64,000 nt of DNA from Legionella clemsonensis (GCF_002240035.1 NZ_CP016397.1:1386001-1450000), one strand, 5' to 3'. Shown: positions 49,887 through 59,448, counted from the stretch's first letter. Made by a program: numbers and translations. Notes: generated by a model not told the origin, from the letters alone.

Positions 49887-50984
49887 ATGTCTGGCACCAG
49901 TATGGACGGTATAGATGCAGCAATGATTGATTTAGAGTCAAATTATTTTATTGCAGGAATTACCCAACCTTATAGTCGGAGAGTGAAGGATTTTCTTGAG
50001 CAGATATTTCAGGAAAAATTACACGCTTTATCGGCATTCAGCCAATTAAATACCCTTTTGGGAAGAGAATTTGCTCAAGCTGCACTGGCATTAATTGAGC
50101 AAGTCAATTTACCTTGTTCCAGTATTCAGGCAATTGGTAGCCATGGACAGACGGTATGCCATGATGCTACAGCAGACATTCCTTATACGGTGCAATTAGG
50201 GTGTGGGCATACAATTGCTGAACTTACGGGGATTACTGTAGTCGCAGACTTTAGAACGCGTGATTTAATTGTGGGGGGGCAAGGAGCACCGTTTGCTCCT
50301 ATTTATCATCAAGCTTTGTTTAAGCATTACTCATTTCCTTTGGCCGTGGTGAATGTGGGTGGTATTGCCAATTTATCTTATCTTTCTGAAGAATTAACAG
50401 TGCATGGCTACGATACAGGGCCAGGGAATTGCCTGATGGATGCCTGGATAAAAAGGCATTTAGGACACGCGTTTGACAAAAATGGTGAATGGGCTACTTC
50501 AGGAAAGGTTATTGAGCCCTTGTTAACTGCTCTATTGCAGGATTCTTATTTTGAAAAGATACCCCCTAAAAGTATTGGGAAGGAATATTTTTCTCTGGCG
50601 TGGCTTGAACATTATTTACAACCGCAATATTCAACTGTTGATATTCAAGCTACTCTGCTAATGCTAACAGCGCATACTATTGCTCATGCTGTTGCTTTGG
50701 AAAAAATGCCCCCGTCACAACTCTTAATTTGTGGTGGAGGGGCACATAATCTGGCTCTAATAAATACCTTGAGCTCGCTACTACCAAATATGTCTGTAAA
50801 AAGTACAGAGGCTTACGGTATTAATCCTGATTTTATAGAAGCTTTAATGTTTGCCTGGTTAGCCAATAAGACGCTTACTAATGAAGCATTGGATATGCGT
50901 TCAATTACAGGCGCCAAGCGCGCTGCAATATTAGGTACAATCTATCCTGCAGGCATTGACAAACGAAATTGGCTTAGGGTGTAA
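49887..50984 (+). CDS. anmK: Anhydro-N-acetylmuramic acid kinase, start region disrupted
   Basis: Recycles anhMurNAc from cell wall to MurNAc-6-P, 365 residues from ATG 49887. MSGTSMDGIDAA is the phosphate-binding loop; GSHGQTVCHD, DTGPGNCLMDAW and ICGGGAHN follow. The family normally has three to eight residues before MSGTS (YIGLMSGTS). Here KKIYIGL is encoded in frame upstream, but no usual start codon follows the in-frame TAA. An ATG at 49843 would read into YIGL if the AT repeat at 49872-49879 were two bases shorter. So either translation begins at the internal Met or the 5' end is frameshifted. Confidence 0.9.
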   Translation: MSGTSMDGIDAAMIDLESNYFIAGITQPYSRRVKDFLEQIFQEKLHALSAFSQLNTLLGREFAQAALALIEQVNLPCSSIQAIGSHGQTVCHDATADIPYTVQLGCGHTIAELTGITVVADFRTRDLIVGGQGAPFAPIYHQALFKHYSFPLAVVNVGGIANLSYLSEELTVHGYDTGPGNCLMDAWIKRHLGHAFDKNGEWATSGKVIEPLLTALLQDSYFEKIPPKSIGKEYFSLAWLEHYLQPQYSTVDIQATLLMLTAHTIAHAVALEKMPPSQLLICGGGAHNLALINTLSSLLPNMSVKSTEAYGINPDFIEALMFAWLANKTLTNEALDMRSITGAKRAAILGTIYPAGIDKRNWLRV

Positions 50985-51012
50985 TGTGCATTTTAATTGT
51001 TAAGATAGTATT

Positions 51013-52308
51013 TTGAACGCATATCAATCAAATTATCAACACCCTGGCAAGTTCACCGCATACATCATTTTTCTGCTGTCTGCTTCTTTTTATTTGTACG
51101 AATTTGTGTTGCAAGTAGCACCAAGTGTAATGGCTGAATCAATGATGAAGACATTTAATGTTAGTGCGGCGGGGTTTGGTATTGTTTCAGCATTTTATTT
51201 CTATGCGTATGCTCCTATGCAGTTGCCTGCCGGATTACTATTTGATCGGTATGGGCCCCGCAAACTAATGACGTTTGCTTTGATACTATGCGCCGTAGGG
51301 TCTTTCTTTTTTGCCTCAACAGATAGTCTATTTACTGCCGCGTTGGGTCGCTTTCTTATTGGTATTGCATCAGCATTTTCCTTTATTGGTGTTCTAGTCC
51401 TTGTTTCACGCTGGTTTCCACCGCAGCAGTTTGCTTTTTTAGCCGGTATTGCGCAGTTGATGAGCTCTGTAGGTGCCATGTTTGGTGAAATGCCTTTGGC
51501 AGCCCTGGTTGGACAAGTCGGGTGGCGAAATGCCAGCTTCATTCTAGCATTGATAGGTTTGGCTTTAGGAGCCCTTATCTGGTTTGTCATTCGTGATTAT
51601 CCTAATCAACCCACACAAAGTCCTCCAAAGCGGCAACTTATCGAGGAATGGCATCGTTTGGTGAATGTGTGTAAGCGTTCTTATACCTGGCTGACAGGTG
51701 CTTATGCATTTGCTATATGGACACCAATAGCGGTTTTTGCTGCGTTATGGGGAGTACCTTATTTGCAACAAAAATATCAGATCAGTGTCATTATGGCTTC
51801 GGGCATGTGCAGCATAATATGGCTAGGCATTGGGATTGGTAGCCCTTTATTGGGTTGGATTAGCGATCGTCTCTATAGTCGTCGCTTGTCATTAGCACTT
51901 AGTTCAATATTCGGTCTTCTGGCTACCCTTTTATTATTGTATGTACCAAATGTATCAATTAACTGGATGTATGCTGTTTTGTTTATTCTGGGGTTTGGTG
52001 CAGGTGGGCAAACCGTTAGCTTTGCGGTGGTGAAAGATAATAATCCTCCTGAGTTAGTAGGAACCGCTTCGGGATTTAATAATCTATCGGTGCTTATAGG
52101 TGGCGCTATTTTTCAGCCTTTAGTCGGTGTCATTTTACATCACAGTTCTGATTGGTCCACTGTCAATGGCATTCCTGTCTATCCCATAGAAAGTTATAAC
52201 AAAGCCTTATTGGTAATGCCGCTTTGTTATTTGGTAAGTTTGATAATTGCACTATTTCTTCTAAAGGAATCTCATCCAGGCCATACAGAATCCGATTCAA
52301 CGGATTAA
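51013..52308 (+). CDS. MFS transporter
   Basis: Major facilitator of 431 residues with 12 helices, starting at TTG 51013. YEFVLQVAPSVMAESM in helix 1 and GLLFDRYGPRKLM in loop 2-3 are seen. The layout resembles sugar-phosphate/organic anion permeases and the phagosomal transporter-like MFS proteins abundant in Legionella. The substrate is not known. Confidence 0.87.
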   Translation: MNAYQSNYQHPGKFTAYIIFLLSASFYLYEFVLQVAPSVMAESMMKTFNVSAAGFGIVSAFYFYAYAPMQLPAGLLFDRYGPRKLMTFALILCAVGSFFFASTDSLFTAALGRFLIGIASAFSFIGVLVLVSRWFPPQQFAFLAGIAQLMSSVGAMFGEMPLAALVGQVGWRNASFILALIGLALGALIWFVIRDYPNQPTQSPPKRQLIEEWHRLVNVCKRSYTWLTGAYAFAIWTPIAVFAALWGVPYLQQKYQISVIMASGMCSIIWLGIGIGSPLLGWISDRLYSRRLSLALSSIFGLLATLLLLYVPNVSINWMYAVLFILGFGAGGQTVSFAVVKDNNPPELVGTASGFNNLSVLIGGAIFQPLVGVILHHSSDWSTVNGIPVYPIESYNKALLVMPLCYLVSLIIALFLLKESHPGHTESDSTD

Positions 52309-52366
52309 TATTTGCATCTGTCTTCATTATCTGTGATAGTAAATTTTTAACCTTTGAGATCGGAAC

Positions 52367-53224
52367 ATGCCGGAACTTACCCAATACTTAGGAGCAATTG
52401 GAGTAGAGTTAACTCAAGAAGCAGTTCTACCTGATTTAACGTTGTTAAATCAAATTATAGCAGCTCATCTTAAACGTTTTCCTTACCAGAATACTGCTCT
52501 CTATATAGCTGGTACGAAGGGCGTTGGACAACGAACAGTAAATAGTTTAACGGCCGATGCCCTCTATACGCAATTAATTACTAATAAGCAACCTGGGTAT
52601 TGCTTTCAAAATATTGAGCTATTAGCTTGGGCATTGACATCACTTGGTTTTCAGGTAAATCGCCATTTAGTAAAATTAGTCAATAAACTTGATGACCAAG
52701 TTGCGTTCGAGCTGCTATCTAAAGAGGAGTTTTCTCATGAATGTCTTATTGTGGAGCTTGATAATCACCAATGGCTAATCGATACCGCTTATGCAAATAA
52801 CAGCTTGCGGACAGCGTTAAAAGTTATACCCGAACAGCAACACATTGGACAAGAACAGTATCGATTTATTTTTGATGAGAATAATTTTTATCTGGAAACT
52901 CGCACTAAAGAGGGGTGGTTTTGCCTCTATGTTATTGATAAACAACCTAAGACAAAAGAGGAAATACAAGTGGCTCATCAAAATCTGATTATAAGTCCCA
53001 AAAAATTTCCTATTCGAGATAATTTTTTAAAAATGGGCAAGGTGACGGATGAGAAACGAAAAACTCTTGTTTTTTTTAAAGAAAATAAGCAAGGATTTTT
53101 TAAATCCATAAATAATTCTTACTATAAAAATAAAGCCGTTTCTTCAATTGAAGAGTTCGCAATAATTGCCAAAGAAAAATTCGACATAACAGTGGACGAT
53201 GAAGTTAAGGGGCTTTTCGTTTAA
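52367..53224 (+). CDS. Arylamine N-acetyltransferase-family protein
   Basis: NAT-fold protein of 285 residues. The cysteine-protease-like triad is recognisable: Cys79 in QPGYCFQNIELL, His124 in EFSHECLIVEL, and Asp139 in WLIDTAYANNS. The N-terminal FPYQNTALY matches the NAT segment FPFENL. Classic motif RGGYCFE is altered to KQPGYCFQ. Acetyl-CoA-dependent acetylation of an amine or hydrazine is expected, but the natural substrate could be something else. Its 3' end overlaps the next convergent gene by 20 bases. Confidence 0.85.
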   Translation: MPELTQYLGAIGVELTQEAVLPDLTLLNQIIAAHLKRFPYQNTALYIAGTKGVGQRTVNSLTADALYTQLITNKQPGYCFQNIELLAWALTSLGFQVNRHLVKLVNKLDDQVAFELLSKEEFSHECLIVELDNHQWLIDTAYANNSLRTALKVIPEQQHIGQEQYRFIFDENNFYLETRTKEGWFCLYVIDKQPKTKEEIQVAHQNLIISPKKFPIRDNFLKMGKVTDEKRKTLVFFKENKQGFFKSINNSYYKNKAVSSIEEFAIIAKEKFDITVDDEVKGLFV

Positions 53225-54005
53225 GAGAACATGAACTCTCTGTATATACTTCACTTAAATAGGAGTAGCAGGGGTGTTTTTTAAGAGTTTTCAGCAGCTT
53301 ATAAGTGTTTGTTTCCTCTGCAGATCTAGCACTTGTATTGATAGAAAAGAAATTGAAAAAATTAATGCACGTCGGCCTAGGTTTAATAAGGTTTTTATAA
53401 ATCTCATTGTGGGGATCGGTCAGAATCTGCATAAGCGCTTCTCCTTCCAAATTTTCTGCAGCTTTAATAAAATCATTTAAAGCCTTTATTTTTTGAGCCA
53501 GGATAATACATTGATTACCTCGGATCTGTTTTTGTGTTAAAGCATTTCGGTAGGATTTTATTTCTCTCATAGCTTGAGATTCGGTAAATTTGTTAAAGTA
53601 ATACAGTTTTTCTTGTTCATTAAAATTACTATGGTACGCGTCTGGGTTATTGATATTTTGACAATCACCAAAGACAAAGTACTCTGTCTCAGCGCTATAA
53701 GGAGAGGTGCCAAATTTCATAACCGCAGGAGTTGCGACAAGGATTGGCTTACCATTTGAACTTTTTCGATATTTTACTGCATAGATGGGTAATGTTTCTT
53801 GTGTATTACAATTATAGAAATGGACATCAAGCCTATGAGGTTCTCCCATATCGACGTATTTCTTATCAATATTGTCTTTATAGGAAGCATTAAGTATATA
53901 AAAACAAGAATGATTAAAGTGATCTCCTACATATAATATTCTTGCATTTTTGGGCTTAAAGGTATCCGAGGATATGAAAGATGATGACCGAGTAGTGTTA
54001 GGCAT
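53205..54005 (-). CDS. Uncharacterised protein, possible effector
   Basis: Not recognised; 266 residues, no signal peptide or membrane segment. The N-terminus is Ser/Thr-rich. The first half is beta-rich (ARILYVGDHFNHSCFYIL, TLPIYAVKYRKSS). About 130-200 is helical (AMREIKSYRNALTQKQIRGN). The C-terminus is Ser-rich and basic (CSLKRKAP). ATG 54005 follows AAGGAAAG. AT-rich, isolated, with no bacterial family seen, so it is listed as a candidate effector only. Confidence 0.7.
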   Translation of the reverse strand: MPNTTRSSSFISSDTFKPKNARILYVGDHFNHSCFYILNASYKDNIDKKYVDMGEPHRLDVHFYNCNTQETLPIYAVKYRKSSNGKPILVATPAVMKFGTSPYSAETEYFVFGDCQNINNPDAYHSNFNEQEKLYYFNKFTESQAMREIKSYRNALTQKQIRGNQCIILAQKIKALNDFIKAAENLEGEALMQILTDPHNEIYKNLIKPRPTCINFFNFFSINTSARSAEETNTYKLLKTLKKHPCYSYLSEVYTESSCSLKRKAP

Positions 54006-54256
54006 ACACTTTCCTTAACAAAAATGAAACAGCAATTAACAAATTTATTGCATTGTACATTTAAAAATTAATATGAGCAATAAATTTTCAATTAATAGAA
54101 TATAGAATAAAGACATTTATTAACACTTGGAATGCACGAAAACTTTTATCGCGATCTTCAGGGTAAATAAGTTGTTTCATAGAGAAGAATCACCGACACC
54201 AAACTTAAATCTCAAAAGCTGCTAATCTTTTATTACGTAATTTTTTTATCTTCACT

Positions 54257-55561
54257 ATGAAAACACAACGAGGTTTAGCCGTTACTACGGATTCAGTTCA
54301 GGTTATTGAAAGTATCAATAATTTTCATCATCAAATACTTGGTTCTGGAAATAATGCCATTGCTATTCTTGATGCAGCAAGAGAACACCCTGAAAATTTG
54401 TTGTTGCAAACTTATGCTGCTGCATTTTATTTATATGCACAGGAAGACACAGCCACCTCAATAGCAATAAACTATCTTTTACAGGCAGAAAAATTATTAG
54501 GCAACAGTAACTTAAGGGAAAAATTAACCTATCAAGCTATTAAGGCATGGCAACGATTGGATTATGATGCGGCGCTTACCTTATTTTATAGTTTGCTAGC
54601 ACTTTTTCCTCGCGATACCTTGGCTTTAAAATTTGTTGAATGGCTTTTTTATTGTACCGGACAAGCCTATCATGCGCAGCAATTTCTAGAGCTCTGCGAG
54701 AAATGTGCTCCAGTTAATCAAGATGAATCTCACTTTTTAGCCACTCATTCTTTTGCTTTAGAGCTTTGTGGGAAATATTCCCAGGCAAAAGCGATGGCTG
54801 AGGAAGCAGTGAGCCTCGAGCTTGTTACTCCTTGGGCCCATCACACCTTGGCCCATGTTTACTTGTTAGAAGGTGATATTCAAGGTGGAATCGAGCGGTT
54901 GCAAACGCTTAAGAACAGTTGGGAGGGTATTTTGCCCTTATTAAGGGGACATAATACCTGGCATTTAGCCTTGTTTCATTTAGCAAATCGAGATGAAATC
55001 AAGACAATGGCGCTTTTTCCTCAGATTTTTGGTACTTTGCCGGATAATTTATTGGAACAGCTTGATGCAATTTCTTTATTATGGCGAATGGATCTTGCTG
55101 GATTGCCGCAGGGCCCATTGTTTAATGCCATTTTAGCCCATGTAGGTTCACATCCATTCGAGCATTATATTGGGTTTAATAATGCCCATTTTGTCTATTG
55201 CTTATCTAAAACCGATCCTACTTATGCTGAACAAGCTCTTATGGCCATGGAGTTTCATATTAATGCCCTTCCTAATGGTAAGACCAAAGATTTATGGATA
55301 AAGACATTTTCTTTATGCCGGGGAATTAAAGCCTTTGTTCAAAACAATTATCAACTCGCTGCTGAACTACTGGAACCTGTCATAGAAGACTGTTTTCAAT
55401 TAGGTGGAAGTGATGCTCAGGTGGAGCTTTATACACAAACCTATTTGCTTAGCTTGCTTAAAACCCGTCAGACGAATCAAGCGAACCGATTCTTTTTGAA
55501 ATATTTATCGCATTACCAGAATACTGCTTTAGCAAATTACTGGTTTCATGAGATGAGTTAG
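54257..55561 (+). CDS. TTC38-like tetratricopeptide protein
   Basis: Alpha-helical repeat protein of 434 residues. The central section (WAHHTLAHVYLLEGDIQGGI, then GHNTWHLALFHLANRD) matches the conserved core of the TTC38 family, known in animals and scattered bacteria; molecular function is unsettled. No signal peptide. ATG 54257. Its stop overlaps the convergent DUF892 gene by four bases. Confidence 0.85.
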   Translation: MKTQRGLAVTTDSVQVIESINNFHHQILGSGNNAIAILDAAREHPENLLLQTYAAAFYLYAQEDTATSIAINYLLQAEKLLGNSNLREKLTYQAIKAWQRLDYDAALTLFYSLLALFPRDTLALKFVEWLFYCTGQAYHAQQFLELCEKCAPVNQDESHFLATHSFALELCGKYSQAKAMAEEAVSLELVTPWAHHTLAHVYLLEGDIQGGIERLQTLKNSWEGILPLLRGHNTWHLALFHLANRDEIKTMALFPQIFGTLPDNLLEQLDAISLLWRMDLAGLPQGPLFNAILAHVGSHPFEHYIGFNNAHFVYCLSKTDPTYAEQALMAMEFHINALPNGKTKDLWIKTFSLCRGIKAFVQNNYQLAAELLEPVIEDCFQLGGSDAQVELYTQTYLLSLLKTRQTNQANRFFLKYLSHYQNTALANYWFHEMS

Positions 55562-56067
55562 CGTTTAGCGGTTTCAAACGATAATTCCGAGCGCACCAAA
55601 AAAGCTTTTGCAAGTTGGTTTAAGTTTTCTAAAAGCCAATTTGCCATGGCTTTTTCCTGGTTTAAAATCTGCTGACAAATTTGTTGGGTTTCAGCGTCAT
55701 CGGCATTTTCAGCAGCGGTAATTAATATTGTATAAGTGGCTATCTCAAGATTTTCAAACACAAAACTGTCAATTGCACCTTGTATGACTTCATCACAAGA
55801 CAGCATATTTCCCGCAACCTGCCCTAAACCGATAAGTTTAGCTGAAAAATCTTTGAGAAAAGAGTAATGACTTCCTAGATGTTTGATGCATTTTTCAAGC
55901 TGGGCTTGTTGAAAAATAGTCTCTTCCAAGTGAAGTTTCATATGTTTTTTCAAACGAGGGTAGTTCTCCAGGCGAAAAATCTGAGTCTTTAGCATTTGTT
56001 CGGATTGTTTTTCCATGGCGTGAGCATCTTTCAGCCAGTGTAATAGAATTCCCTTTCTTAAAGTCAT
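55558..56067 (-). CDS. Ferritin-like DUF892 (YciE/YciF) protein
   Basis: Four-helix-bundle protein of 169 residues. HWLKDAHAMEKQSEQML, KLHLEETIFQQAQLEK and ENLEIATYTILITAAEN carry the acidic/His residues where DUF892 proteins bind di-iron. The family is induced by stress. ATG 56067 has GGAGAG upstream. It is divergent from the YqjD-like gene, a pairing seen for stress-response genes. Confidence 0.85.
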   Translation of the reverse strand: MTLRKGILLHWLKDAHAMEKQSEQMLKTQIFRLENYPRLKKHMKLHLEETIFQQAQLEKCIKHLGSHYSFLKDFSAKLIGLGQVAGNMLSCDEVIQGAIDSFVFENLEIATYTILITAAENADDAETQQICQQILNQEKAMANWLLENLNQLAKAFLVRSELSFETAKR

Positions 56068-56288
56068 TGAACTCTCCTTCGCTCTATCTAATTAATGAGA
56101 AGTGGCTATTGCTACATTCTCAGTTGTTATTGCCTCATATCCATTGAGGGCTAAAAAGGAGTATAAATAACTTATCGATAATTATAGATTATTTTTTTGC
56201 ACTAATTGTCTATTTGCTATACTTTAAAAAATGGATATGACTTAGCCAGTATCCAGACACTGACTATTAATGAATAGGGAGATCGATA

Positions 56289-56585
56289 ATGGACACAAAA
56301 AGTTCACAAGCATCATCACCTCGAAGAGTATCAGAAGATTTTAATGCTTCTCCAAGAAATTCAAGAGAATCTCATCTTGGAGAGGCTGCTAGCGTGCTGT
56401 TAAATGATAGTAAGAAGGTAGCCAATGAATTGTATGAAGAAGGAAAGCATCGCATCTACGAAGTACAAAGCAATATCAAAAATTATTCAAATAGAATTGC
56501 TGACAGAGTACATCATAGACCCTTTATATCGTTATTGGTTGCAGGTGGAGTAGGATTTATTTTGTCTGCTTTGTTTCGACGCTAG
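56289..56585 (+). CDS. YqjD/ElaB-like (DUF883) membrane-anchored protein
   Basis: Small protein of 98 residues: a hydrophilic helical body and one C-terminal membrane helix (RPFISLLVAGGVGFILSALF) ending in RR. This is the DUF883 layout; E. coli YqjD/ElaB bind ribosomes at the membrane in stationary phase. GGGAGA lies seven bases before the ATG. A strong terminator follows. Confidence 0.85.
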   Translation: MDTKSSQASSPRRVSEDFNASPRNSRESHLGEAASVLLNDSKKVANELYEEGKHRIYEVQSNIKNYSNRIADRVHHRPFISLLVAGGVGFILSALFRR

Positions 56586-56590
56586 AGTGC

Positions 56591-56627
56591 AAAACCTTGA
56601 TTACTCAGTGGTAATCAAGGTTTTATA
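56591..56627 (+). terminator. Strong rho-independent terminator
   Basis: Perfect 14-base stem: AAAACCTTGATTAC (56591-56604) with GTAATCAAGGTTTT (56611-56624), loop TCAGTG, T-rich 3' side. Six bases after the DUF883 stop. Confidence 0.92.
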
Positions 56628-56718
56628 TTTAAGCTCTAACTGATAACGAGGTTGAATGACTTATTATTCCTCATGGCTGTCTTATTTTTCATCCACATAG
56701 GTAAAAGGTATCCCTGGG

Positions 56719-56931
56719 TTAATTATTTTTCCATAAAAGATAAAGCACTACATTAATCAAAGCATAGATAAATATTGGTTTAATAATAAAATTAAATAAT
56801 AAAATTAATTGCAGAAAATGGTCTTGTGAAAACCATAAATAATTAAAAAGCTGGTAAAAACTAAATTCCTGATAAGGCTTAACATATAAAAGAAGCGTAA
56901 ATTTTTTAATGAGTAAAATCGCGCCTATCAT
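56719..56931 (-). CDS. Possible small membrane protein
   Basis: Frame of 70 residues, mostly hydrophobic, with two likely membrane helices (about 24-55 and 50-68; FNFIIKPIFIYALINVVLYL in the second) and a C-terminal KNN. It lies 75 bases downstream of egtD. No clear ribosome site and AT-rich sequence, so the hydrophobicity may simply reflect T-rich codons. It fills most of the 420-base gap between the terminator and egtD. Confidence 0.3.
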   Translation of the reverse strand: MIGAILLIKKFTLLLYVKPYQEFSFYQLFNYLWFSQDHFLQLILLFNFIIKPIFIYALINVVLYLLWKNN

Positions 56932-57006
56932 GCAGATTAAGCTATGGCATGACGAGCAACAAATAAAAAGATAAAAAATCTTTTCCGTTTCATTAGTTAC
57001 ATCTGT

Positions 57007-57996
57007 TTAATGAGCTTGCCATAGAGAGTTAATAAAATATTTTTTGGAGTCGCTATAATTTTTAATAATTTCAAAACCGCTCTCTTTCGCAAGTTTTTTT
57101 ATTTGTGGGGCAGAATATTTGTAAGAGGATTCAACACGAATGGGTTCAAATTTTTTAAATGTAAAGGATTTTTTCAAAGCACTAATATGAACAATTTGAT
57201 CTTCCAAGCTAATTAAATAACTTTCCATAGCTCCGGTGTGCGGATTGTAGATTCCATAATGGTAAAATGAATCGAGGTCAAAATTACTCTGTAATTCATT
57301 GTTGATACGTCTTAGAAGATTTAAATTAAATTCGCGAGTTAACCCGTCACTATCATTATAGGCACGTAAAAGTATATTAATCTCCTTACGTAAATCAAAT
57401 CCAATTAAAAAATAATCCCCTTCGTGCAATGAATTTCTTACGTTTTGTAAGAATTTTTTTGCAGCCGGAATATCAAAATTACCAATGCTTGAGCCTAAAA
57501 ATAATAAAAAATTTCGTTTACTTGAATTCAAACTTAACCATTCAATTCCAGCGATATAATCCGAATTTAAGGCGACAACATTAAGCTGAGGTAGTTTTTG
57601 CTTGAATTGATTTACAAGATTATCCAGATATTTTTTGGAAATATCGACGGCATAATAAGTAAACGACAAGTGATCCTTGAGAAACTGGTTAATTAAAATA
57701 TTGGTTTTTAAACCTTCTCCAGGGCCGAATTCAACAAGATTAAATTCTTCATCTTTTAAAAGATCCGATAATTCCTTTTTATGATGTTTAAGGATTTCCA
57801 GCTCACAACCTGTTAGATAGTAATCTGGGTGATGAGTAATCTGGTTAAATAGGCTAGACCCCACTGCATCATAAAAATACTTTGAAGAGAGTTGCTTATT
57901 TTTACGAGATAAACCAACCAAAACATCTTGCATAAACTCTTTATTATCCAGAGAGTTATTCGGGTATTTTTGCAGCGTCTGAATTTTAGCGCTCAT
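57007..57996 (-). CDS. egtD: L-histidine N-alpha-methyltransferase EgtD
   Basis: SAM-dependent enzyme of 329 residues that trimethylates histidine to hercynine in ergothioneine synthesis. Family motifs: SSKYFYDAVGSSLFNQIT, LVEFGPGEGLKTNIL (SAM site), FLLFLGSSIGNFD and the C-terminal FEPIRVESSYKYS with its Glu and Ser for substrate. GGAG lies eight bases before the ATG. Three bases after egtB. Confidence 0.95.
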   Translation of the reverse strand: MSAKIQTLQKYPNNSLDNKEFMQDVLVGLSRKNKQLSSKYFYDAVGSSLFNQITHHPDYYLTGCELEILKHHKKELSDLLKDEEFNLVEFGPGEGLKTNILINQFLKDHLSFTYYAVDISKKYLDNLVNQFKQKLPQLNVVALNSDYIAGIEWLSLNSSKRNFLLFLGSSIGNFDIPAAKKFLQNVRNSLHEGDYFLIGFDLRKEINILLRAYNDSDGLTREFNLNLLRRINNELQSNFDLDSFYHYGIYNPHTGAMESYLISLEDQIVHISALKKSFTFKKFEPIRVESSYKYSAPQIKKLAKESGFEIIKNYSDSKKYFINSLWQAH

Positions 57997-57999
57997 TAT

Positions 58000-59268
58000 T
58001 TATTCTCCTTTAAGATTTGCAGCCAAACGGAGGCCGCTAAACTGCCAGCGCTTTTCGGGTTGAAAAAAATTGCGATAACTTGCTCTAATGTGACTTTGTG
58101 GTGTTACGCAACAGCCACCACGTAAAACAAGTTGATTTGCCATGAACTTACCATTGTACTCACCCAACGCTCCTGTCATAGGTTTATAACCTGGATAAGG
58201 AATATAGGGGCTGGCCGTCCATTCCCAAAGGTCACCAAAAAATTGCCCTGCATCTTCGCAATGAGCAGGTTGAGGATGATAGAAACCACTCTCAAGAAAA
58301 TTTCCTTGTTGAGGAGAAATAGGATGACTTGCAACAAAGTATTCCCACTCTTCTTCGGAAGGTAAACGATAACCTCGCCATCTGGCATAAGCATCTGCTT
58401 CGTAATAACTAATGTGCGAAACAGGTTCGGCCAGATCTAATAAATTTAAACCATTTAATGTAAATATATACCATTCATTATTAATGTGGTGCCAGTATAA
58501 AGGGGTTTTTGCAGTCTGTTGACAAACCCAATCCCAACCGTCAGATAACCACCATTGCGGGTCGTCATAGCCTTTCGCCTCCATAAATTCTAAATACTCA
58601 CCGACTGTTACTAAGTGTGAGCAAATTAGATAAGGGTTTAGAATTTTTTGGTGAGATGGTAACTCATTGTCAAAGCAAAAATCGCTACCCTGATATCCAA
58701 TTTCCACGATACCTCCGGGTACTTCAATCATCTTTGGATTGCCTTTTAATGGATTTTTGTCTTTTGCGGTTGAAATTGTCTGATAGGAAGGAAAATCAGG
58801 ATCGCGCGAAAAATTATATTTGATATCCATCAATAGCAGCTCTTGATGCTGTTGTTCGTGTTGTAATCCCCAGTTGAGTAAATTGGTAAATGTTCCTAAT
58901 TCATCCTCAGTTAGTTGCTCAATGAATGAAAGAATGGCGTCATTAACGTAGTCACGATAGGCATACACCATTTCGGTTGTAGGTCGTGAAAGCAGGCCAC
59001 GTTCGGCTCGTGGATAAGGTTTATTGATGCTTTGATAATAAGAATTAAAGCGATAATTAAAAGATGGGGCGAATATTTTGTAGGATTTGAGCATAGGCTG
59101 CAAAATGAACGTTTCAAAAAACCAGGTAGTATGTGCTAGATGCCATTTGGGAGGACTCACATCGCTCATACTCTGAATGACATAATCCTCAATAAAAAGA
59201 GGTTGACACAGCTTAACTGTTTTTTGACGTACCGTTTGAAAACGGCAGGCAAGCTGTTCTCTATTCAT
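58000..59268 (-). CDS. egtB: Ergothioneine biosynthesis protein EgtB
   Basis: Non-heme iron sulfoxide synthase of 422 residues joining a thiol to hercynine. The N-terminal DinB-like domain has the iron-binding His set in QHEQQHQELLLMDIKYN plus an early His in WHLAHTTWFFETF. The C-terminal FGE-sulfatase domain has YRLPSEEEWEYF and GNFLESG. ATG 59268 has AGGA at eight bases. EgtC and EgtE genes are not adjacent; gamma-glutamyl-cysteine or cysteine could be the donor. Confidence 0.94.
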   Translation of the reverse strand: MNREQLACRFQTVRQKTVKLCQPLFIEDYVIQSMSDVSPPKWHLAHTTWFFETFILQPMLKSYKIFAPSFNYRFNSYYQSINKPYPRAERGLLSRPTTEMVYAYRDYVNDAILSFIEQLTEDELGTFTNLLNWGLQHEQQHQELLLMDIKYNFSRDPDFPSYQTISTAKDKNPLKGNPKMIEVPGGIVEIGYQGSDFCFDNELPSHQKILNPYLICSHLVTVGEYLEFMEAKGYDDPQWWLSDGWDWVCQQTAKTPLYWHHINNEWYIFTLNGLNLLDLAEPVSHISYYEADAYARWRGYRLPSEEEWEYFVASHPISPQQGNFLESGFYHPQPAHCEDAGQFFGDLWEWTASPYIPYPGYKPMTGALGEYNGKFMANQLVLRGGCCVTPQSHIRASYRNFFQPEKRWQFSGLRLAANLKGE

Positions 59269-59448
59269 CAAAATAATCCTTTATTTTGTAAGCGCTCTAA
59301 AACACAATTATAGTTGAAAACTTTTAAAAACGAATTTGCAACAGAACGGTCTGGTTGCTTAAAAAAATGTTTAATTAATGTTCATGTTATGATATAATCG
59401 CTCATCCAAAAAAACCTATAACTCACGACTAGTGTATAGGGGGTTGAG

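Noticed and set aside
51201..51590. 129-residue antisense frame within the MFS gene
   Set aside because: Shadow frame opposite a clearly coding MFS transporter; no homology or ribosome site.
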